Below, one piece after another: positions 58,851 through 64,000 of a stretch of DNA of 64,000 nt (position 1 is the first letter of the stretch; each line of letters opens with the position of its first letter). Position numbers and translations under genes: made by a program. Source of the DNA: Spinacia oleracea (lineage: Eukaryota; Streptophyta; Magnoliopsida; Caryophyllales; Amaranthaceae); assembly GCF_020520425.1 (NCBI RefSeq), contig NC_079487.1, positions 127,494,385 through 127,558,384 of the forward strand, written 5' to 3'. The notes below the pieces were generated by a model that saw only the letters and a list, made by a program, of their open reading frames with translations, had not been told where the DNA came from and made no database searches.

Positions 58851-60539
58851 GTAAACGTGTCCAGGACTCCGGACAACGACATACGAGATCGCGAAACGTG
58901 ACATCTTCTCGTAGGCGGGAAAGACAACCTTCGGATAGCAATGTGGCGTCGCAGTTTCTATGCTTTCCTCATCAACAACAACAGTCTGTGTTATTGCCTC
59001 AGCAGCAGCGTCCTGTGTCCTTCCTTCAGCAGCAGCAGTCTGTGTTATTTCCTCAGCAGCATCGTCCTGTGTCCTTCATTCAGCAGCAGCAACATGTGTC
59101 TTCCCCTCAGCAGCAGCATCAGTTCGATACTACCTCACAGGTTTCGCAGACGTTAGGTGTTATACCCTATACATGGGAGAGTGTGAGGCAGCTGCCCAGA
59201 TTTAGGCTGCCGCAGGTTACTCAGCATGCGAATATCCCATACGACCCAACACATGTCACCCATTCGGCGCAGTCCTTCCATTCTTCACCGTCCTTGCACT
59301 CGTCACATTCGTACCATTCTTCGGAGCGCAGATCTTCGTCTCATCGGTCAGGTGAAGAGGGTGAGGTTGCCGATGATGCGTATGATGATGATTACGATTC
59401 TGGGATTGGTCAGGGGATTATACTTGATGTTAGAGGTGGTCAAGATCAGGTTGAGGGACTGGTTCAGGATCGGGGTCAGGATCAAGATCAGGGTCAGGAT
59501 CAGGATCAGGGTCAGGGTCAGGGTTTGATTTTGGATCTAGGGCTGGGTAATCCGGGACATTCTTCGGTGGGTAATCCGGGACATTGTTCGGTGTACCCGA
59601 AGGCGGTAAAACCAGTGGGGAGATCTGTTCTTGGTAGATTTGTTTCTTTAGCTGAGGAGGGCGCCATAGGCGCGGGGGGTAGTACGAGGGCGAGTAGGAG
59701 GAGGGACACGAGTTGGTTAGTTTCGGGACCGATGGGTGGAGGTCCTGAGGATGGTAGTGTTATCCCCAGCTTCGCGGGTCACATTGCGTCTCGCTTACGG
59801 GAGGGCCCATTCGAGGGGGAAGACAGCATAGATCGAGGTTGTATTAGGTGCCAGAGTCGAGGCTTATTGTGTGCTGAGCTACAGACCTTGTTCGAGGGGA
59901 TGCCTGAAGGGGTGAAGACACTTATAGCTGATACCGGTTTATCTCACCTGCCGTGGGTTACGACAGGCCACTTTGACTTGCCTTTGATTTCTGCTTTCGT
60001 GGAGCATTGGCAACCGGACACTAACACTTTTCACTTGCCATTTGGAGAGATGACTATTATGTTGCATGAAGTATTTATGATAGTCGGGATCCCTATAGAG
60101 GGGAGACCAGTCAGCACAGTTCTTGATAGGGATTCCATCGACTCGAGTTTGGCTTCTTTACTTCAGGATGAGATTGTTAACATTCGGGTTAAGCCACCGT
60201 AAGGTGGAAAACAGTCATGGAGAGATGTGGGGGTACGAGGAGCCCTGAGATACAGGCTAGAGGTTGGTTGTTGCTTGCTTTGGGTTCTTGTTTATTTGTT
60301 GATAAGGCTAGTAACCGAGTGACCCCACATCCTTTAGCAAATCTTGATGATTTGAGCACAGTACGTGGTTATTCTTGGGGATCGCCTTGCTTAGCTTATC
60401 TTTTTCGCTAGCTCGGTGTAGCTACACGGGCTGATAGTGCTAGCATCGGAGGTTGTCTCACGCTTCTTCAGGCGTGGATTTATGAGTATTTTCCTTGTTT
60501 TCGCCTTCATGCAACAGTCAAGGAGACAACAACTGGGAG

Positions 60540-60695
60540 ACCCCGAGCTCTGAGGTGGGAGTTTGTCGCATGCCCAGCCAATCCAGATATTTGTTAGTCT
60601 TGTACGTCGTGTCGAGCTCTGAGGTGGGAGTTTGTCACACCAACAATCTCCAAGAAAGGAAATCCATATTTGTTAGTCTTGTACGTCGTGTCCAT
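60540..60695. repeat. Interleaved duplication at the PMD/MULE junction
   Basis: GAGCTCTGAGGTGGGAGTTT (PMD-derived) occurs at about 60545 and 60615. ATTTGTTAGTCTTGTACGTC (MULE-derived) occurs at about 60588 and 60668. The order is PMD, MULE, PMD, MULE within 150 bp. Confidence 0.85.
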
Positions 60696-61403
60696 GCCAA
60701 TGACCAATGGGTATGTACGTAGAACTTCCACCATTGAAGGGTGGGCAACGAACGCGTGAGTTACCGCCCTACTCCCCTCTTCGACGACGATCCATTGAAC
60801 ATACTTGTGCTCTTTCGCCAGGTGCAAGAATTGTTGAGCGGGATTTCTTCCTTCATTTGCATCCCGTCTAATTTTATCTTTGTAGTTGTAAATGTGCCTC
60901 ATATTAGGATGATCATCTGGATACTCTGTTTGCACGGCGGACATAATCACTTTTGGCTTGACGTGCGCATTGTTCATCTGAAGAATGAGATTCTTAGCTC
61001 TTGGACTTAGACCACTTATGCCTCGATGACCCTCTTCATACATAACCAAACTATGATTGTGCGTGCCATGACCTTCACGCTTAACAATTTGCCACGCAAA
61101 ATCCATGCGTTGGACACATTTCACTTCAAATTTACAACCGCACGGCTTAGTTTTTGTGTCTAGTCGTTCCGCCACCTCCATATCTCGAGCACATTTTCTC
61201 CTTCCTCGGTCGCATTTCAAATAACGATACCCTCGACCATCCTTGAATTGTTTGTACGACATTTTTGTCAACAAGAAACCCAACCCAATAGCCACTTGTT
61301 TAGCCCATTCCGCCGCTTCTTCAAAACTCGGAAAAATGTCATTTGTAACAAAATGATCAGAATAATCTTTACCATCACCACCATAATCATCAGGCAACGA
61401 AAT
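60594..61403 (-). pseudogene. Truncated Mutator-like (MULE) transposase, FAR1-type
   Basis: The exon opens after an AG acceptor at 61404 and runs about 270 codons. It has the MuDR N-terminal domain (FPSFEEAAEWAKQVAIGLGF) and a WRKY-GCM1-type zinc finger with CGCKFEV and GTHNHSL (about a third of the way in). It then has the start of the MULE transposase core, PLVIGMDTTYKTNKYGFPFL, with the first catalytic Asp. The frame ends soon after, in PMD-derived sequence read backwards. The second and third acidic residues and the rest of the core are absent. FAR1/FHY3 transcription factors share this origin but are longer. Confidence 0.85.
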
Positions 61404-61789
61404 CTGAGCATTAAATAATAACCCAAGTTACTATAATGCACAATAACTAAACTATATAATTCGATATTAAACATTTAAACATTAATTGACAATTGCATTC
61501 ATTAATAAAATCAATTTACTTTTTTTTAACAAAACATATTTAATATTTTTTATATTAAATAATCATATTTTTTATTATTTACCTGAAAACAAGCCAATAT
61601 GATGCACGTAATACATATTAGTCGACAAAAAACTTAATTCTAGTTACCGAGTAAACAAACTAAATGTTACAACCTAATTAAGAAAAAGCCAAAAATTAAA
61701 GCCTATGATATCTTTCCTTAAAAAAATAAACAAAAATCCGAGAATCTTAAACAAGTATGTCGGTGGACACACGAATAAAACATAAAAAA
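61404..61789. other. Upstream side of the MULE exon, no gene
   Basis: AT-rich, probably a MULE intron or 5' region on the minus strand. Confidence 0.4.
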
Positions 61790-62050
61790 GAATGGAATAG
61801 GGCTCAGACCCCTATTCCTTCCCTAGGACAAAATATGAGTCTCAACCCTATTCCAATCCTAGGCTGGAATAAGGATCTGAATCCTATTCCATCTTTTGTT
61901 TGTCCCATTATCCAACACGGAATAGGGCTCACTTCCCAATCCTACCCTAGGACAAAATAAGAATCTAAGCCCTATTCCGTGTTATCATTTATGTCGCATC
62001 AACCGACACGGAATAGGGCTCTTATTCCAATTCCAGCCCTAGGCCAAGAT
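61790..62050. repeat. Second cluster of GGAATAGGG/CCTATTCC palindromes
   Basis: At least five units (GGAATAGGGCTCAGACCCCTATTCC type) separated by CCTAGG-containing spacers. They are the same family as at 54.1-55.3 kb. The cluster is cut off by the copia LTR at 62051. Confidence 0.8.
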
Positions 62051-63465
62051 TGTTAGGTTATGATACATATGATATTACATAAATCATGCGGAAACAACCA
62101 TTAACCCAGGAATACATATTATTTACACATAATCATATAGCATAATTTAGATGCATACTCTTTGTTGCGTGCCCTCCCTAGCTGCGCCCGAACCGAACAA
62201 GAACAAGTCTTTAGGACTCCAAGTGTCGTCCCTCCGTAGATAGTCCACAGCACGTCCGGATCCGCCTTAAGATTGACCAACTAGAATCGCCCTTAAGGTA
62301 CTAGAATTTTCAGCACTTTTGAGCAAGATGTGTGATTGAATTTTTCTCTCAAAAACTCACTTTGAATACTTTGAAACTCGTTATAAATTGTGAACCCAGG
62401 CCACATATTTATAGGGGTATGGAAAGGGAATTGGAAACCTATTCAGATACAAATTAATTAAACCTAGAATCCTACAAGAACTCTAATTAATTAATTTATC
62501 AAATAGAATTAGGAATTTAATCATTAACCGAACTCTGCATGCTTTAGGAATCGTGCATGAACACAAACACTTACGCACACATACACGGCAGCCACGATGG
62601 GCCGCCCATGCGCGTGCGTGCGAGCAGCAGCCCACGCAGCGAGGCCTACGCGAGCTACAAGCCCACGTAGCTCATGCGCGCGCTGCCACGGCCTGCTGGG
62701 CCTGGCCTTGCGCTGGGCCTGGCGTGGCCTTGGCTGTTCGTGTGGCGCGCTTGGCTTGCTGGGCGATGGCCTGGCTTCGTGCTGGGCCCTCGTCCGGCAG
62801 GCCTCGTCCGATGCTAATTCGTACGATACGATTCCGATTAAATTCCCGGTTCCGGAATTCATTTCCGATACGAACAATATTTAATATTTCCGATTCCGGA
62901 ATCAATTTCCGTTTCGAACAAATATTTAATATTTCCGTTTCCGGAATTATTTTCCGATTCCGATAATATTTCCGATTCTGACAATATTTCCGTTTCCGGC
63001 AATATTTTCGATTCTGGTAATATTTCCATTTCCGATAATATTTTCCGATACGTACCATGTTTCCGTTTCCGGCAACATCTACGACTTGGATAATATTTAT
63101 TTTTCCGATACGATCCATATTTCCGTTTCCGGTAATATCATCGTTTCCGGAGTATTCATTTCTTGCCTGTGACGATCTCAGCTCCCACTGAAACCAAGAT
63201 CCGTCGATTCCGAATATTCATAGATGGAGTATTTAATGCCATTAAATACTTGATCCGTTTACGTACTATTTGTGTGACCCTACGGGTTCAGTCAAGAGTA
63301 AGCTGTGGATTAATATCATTAATTCCACTTGAACTGAAGCGGCCTCTAGCTAGGCATTCAGCTCACTTGATCTCACTGAATTATTAACTTGTTAATTAAT
63401 ACTGAACCGCATTTATTAGACTTATCATAGAATGCATACTTGGACCAAGGGCATTATTTCCTTCA
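62051..63465 (-). repeat. 3' LTR of the SIRE-like copia element
   Basis: TG...CA bounded, with U3 containing repeated CCGGAAACGGAAATATT-type units, then the GC-rich block, the TATA box and the R/U5 region towards 62051. The left target duplication would be AAGAT (62046-62050). Its partner lies outside the window. Confidence 0.85.
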
Positions 63466-64000
63466 GTCTCCCACTTGTCCTTAGGGACAAGTGTGCATTT
63501 CCTAATTCCTTTGTCGCTCGATGCTTGCTCTTGAACATAAGGTAAGAGTTGTCATCCTTATTATGTCCAGAGGTGTTCCTCGGTTTCAGAGTTCAACTGA
63601 TCAAATAAACAGATAATCATAGCCTATGATTCATCCGAGCACGGCCATGCATTTCACAGTTTCTAGCTCTCCGAGTGGCCTTGTACAACTTTTAAGCATC
63701 TCATCCCGATTTATGGGAGGACAATCCCAATCTTGCGATCTTGAGATTAGACTTCGTTTGATAGGTGATTACCTGAGCGTTGCCTTTATAGCCTCCTTTT
63801 ACGGTGCGACGGTTGGTCAACGTCAAAGCAACCAGTTCTCAAACAAGTAATCTCAAATTACTCAGGTATTGAGGATTTAGTGTCTAATAATTTAATGAAA
63901 TTTACTTATGACAGATTTTCATCTCTTACAGTAAAGTTTCATAGGTCTTGTCCGATACTAGTCTTCCCAAAGTAAGTATCTATGCAAATGATTATGACAT
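62051..64000 (-). mobile_element. 3' end of a large copia (SIRE/Maximus-like) retrotransposon, runs off the window
   Basis: The 3' LTR is 62051-63465 (1415 bp). On the minus strand it starts TGAAGGAAATAATGCCC and ends ATCATAACCTAACA. Directly upstream on that strand is a polypurine tract, GGACAAGTGGGAGAC (63466-63480). 63481-64000 is then the 3' untranslated interior with no gene. Features of the LTR are a tract of TTTCCG/CGGAAA repeats (62.82-63.16 kb), a GC-rich block (62.58-62.82 kb) and a TATA box (CTATAAATA near 62,410). Lineage is inferred from LTR size and purine tract. Confidence 0.85.

Larger units (their letters stand above)
53954..60590 (+). pseudogene. Plant-mobile-domain (PMD) gene, disrupted by a solo LTR and stops
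   Basis: Apparent exon 1 is 53954-54055 (34 codons, Lys/Ser-rich, GT donor). Exon 2 begins at 56119 after an AG acceptor in the same phase. It is cut at 56163 by a solo LTR and resumes at 58856 in the same frame, running to a stop at 60202. The product has Gln-rich repeats (QQQQSVLLPQQQRPVSF type), Ser/His-rich and DQGQ repeats, then the PMD (aminotransferase-like mobile domain) with SAFVEHWQPDTNTFHLPFGE and MTIMLHEVFMIVGIPIEGRP. Past the stop, PMD homology goes on in other frames (YSWGSPCLAYLFR, a LTLLQAWIYEYFPCF block) to about 60,590, where it meets the MULE. PMD proteins occur both as host genes (MAIN/MAIL) and inside transposons; the transposon setting suggests the latter. Confidence 0.8.

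Noticed and set aside
60594-61403. Host FAR1/FHY3 transcription factor
   Set aside because: The frame is truncated within the transposase core, ends in PMD-derived sequence and lies among transposon repeats, so a dead MULE copy is more likely.
62524-63118. Four ORFs of 95-148 codons
   Set aside because: All inside the SIRE-like LTR and made by its GC-rich block and TTTCCG repeats.

Overview
Plant nuclear DNA: genes with introns and GT-AG splice sites, an AT-rich background, and many LTR retrotransposons, Helitrons and MITEs. The LTR at the right end and the 19 exact copies of the 9-mer TACGGAGTA/TACTCCGTA fit Caryophyllales, probably Amaranthaceae/Chenopodioideae (spinach, beet, quinoa relatives). 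The species cannot be fixed from the sequence alone.

Five host protein genes can be supported. They are a single-exon RING-H2 E3 ubiquitin ligase (10515-11225, +), a three-exon GMC oxidoreductase of the (R)-mandelonitrile lyase-like group (11931-14309, -), a five-exon MYB-CC/GARP transcription factor (17095-18512, -), a three-exon precursor of a small tyrosine-sulfated PSY-type peptide that no 60-aa ORF scan would show (40718-41177, -), and a two-exon cycling DOF factor (50636-52804, +). They are ordinary dispersed plant genes and nothing suggests that they work as a cluster. Roles in protein quality control, flavin redox chemistry, transcription, secreted growth signalling and photoperiod/circadian output are inferred from their families.

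The rest is repeat-derived. 0-10 kb holds a foldback element, a Tourist-like MITE, Helitrons, an LTR fragment, a telomere-like patch and a five-copy satellite of about 215 bp. 15.5-16.3 kb is a poly(A) retroposon nested in a MITE. 26.6-32.8 kb holds two Helitron ends tail to tail and a complete Ty1/copia element with 5-bp target duplications. 33.2-39.0 kb holds a CACTA MITE, a nearly identical 1-kb tandem duplication, a Stowaway MITE and Helitron ends. 45.8-46.6 kb is a TCGGGT-rich element with inverted ends.

The most interesting stretch is 53.8-62.05 kb. A plant-mobile-domain (PMD) gene and a truncated Mutator-like transposase face each other. Both have the same palindromic GGAATAGGG...CCTATTCC repeats on their upstream sides. 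Their coding fragments meet at a junction where short pieces of each alternate, like a template-switching scar. A 2.7-kb solo LTR with a GTAAA target duplication interrupts a PMD exon. From 62,051 to the window edge is the 3' end of a large copia element on the minus strand.

About 18.6-26.3 kb and 41.3-50.5 kb show no coding gene I can resolve. A transcript-like leader at 26.08-26.28 kb suggests an unresolved minus-strand unit.
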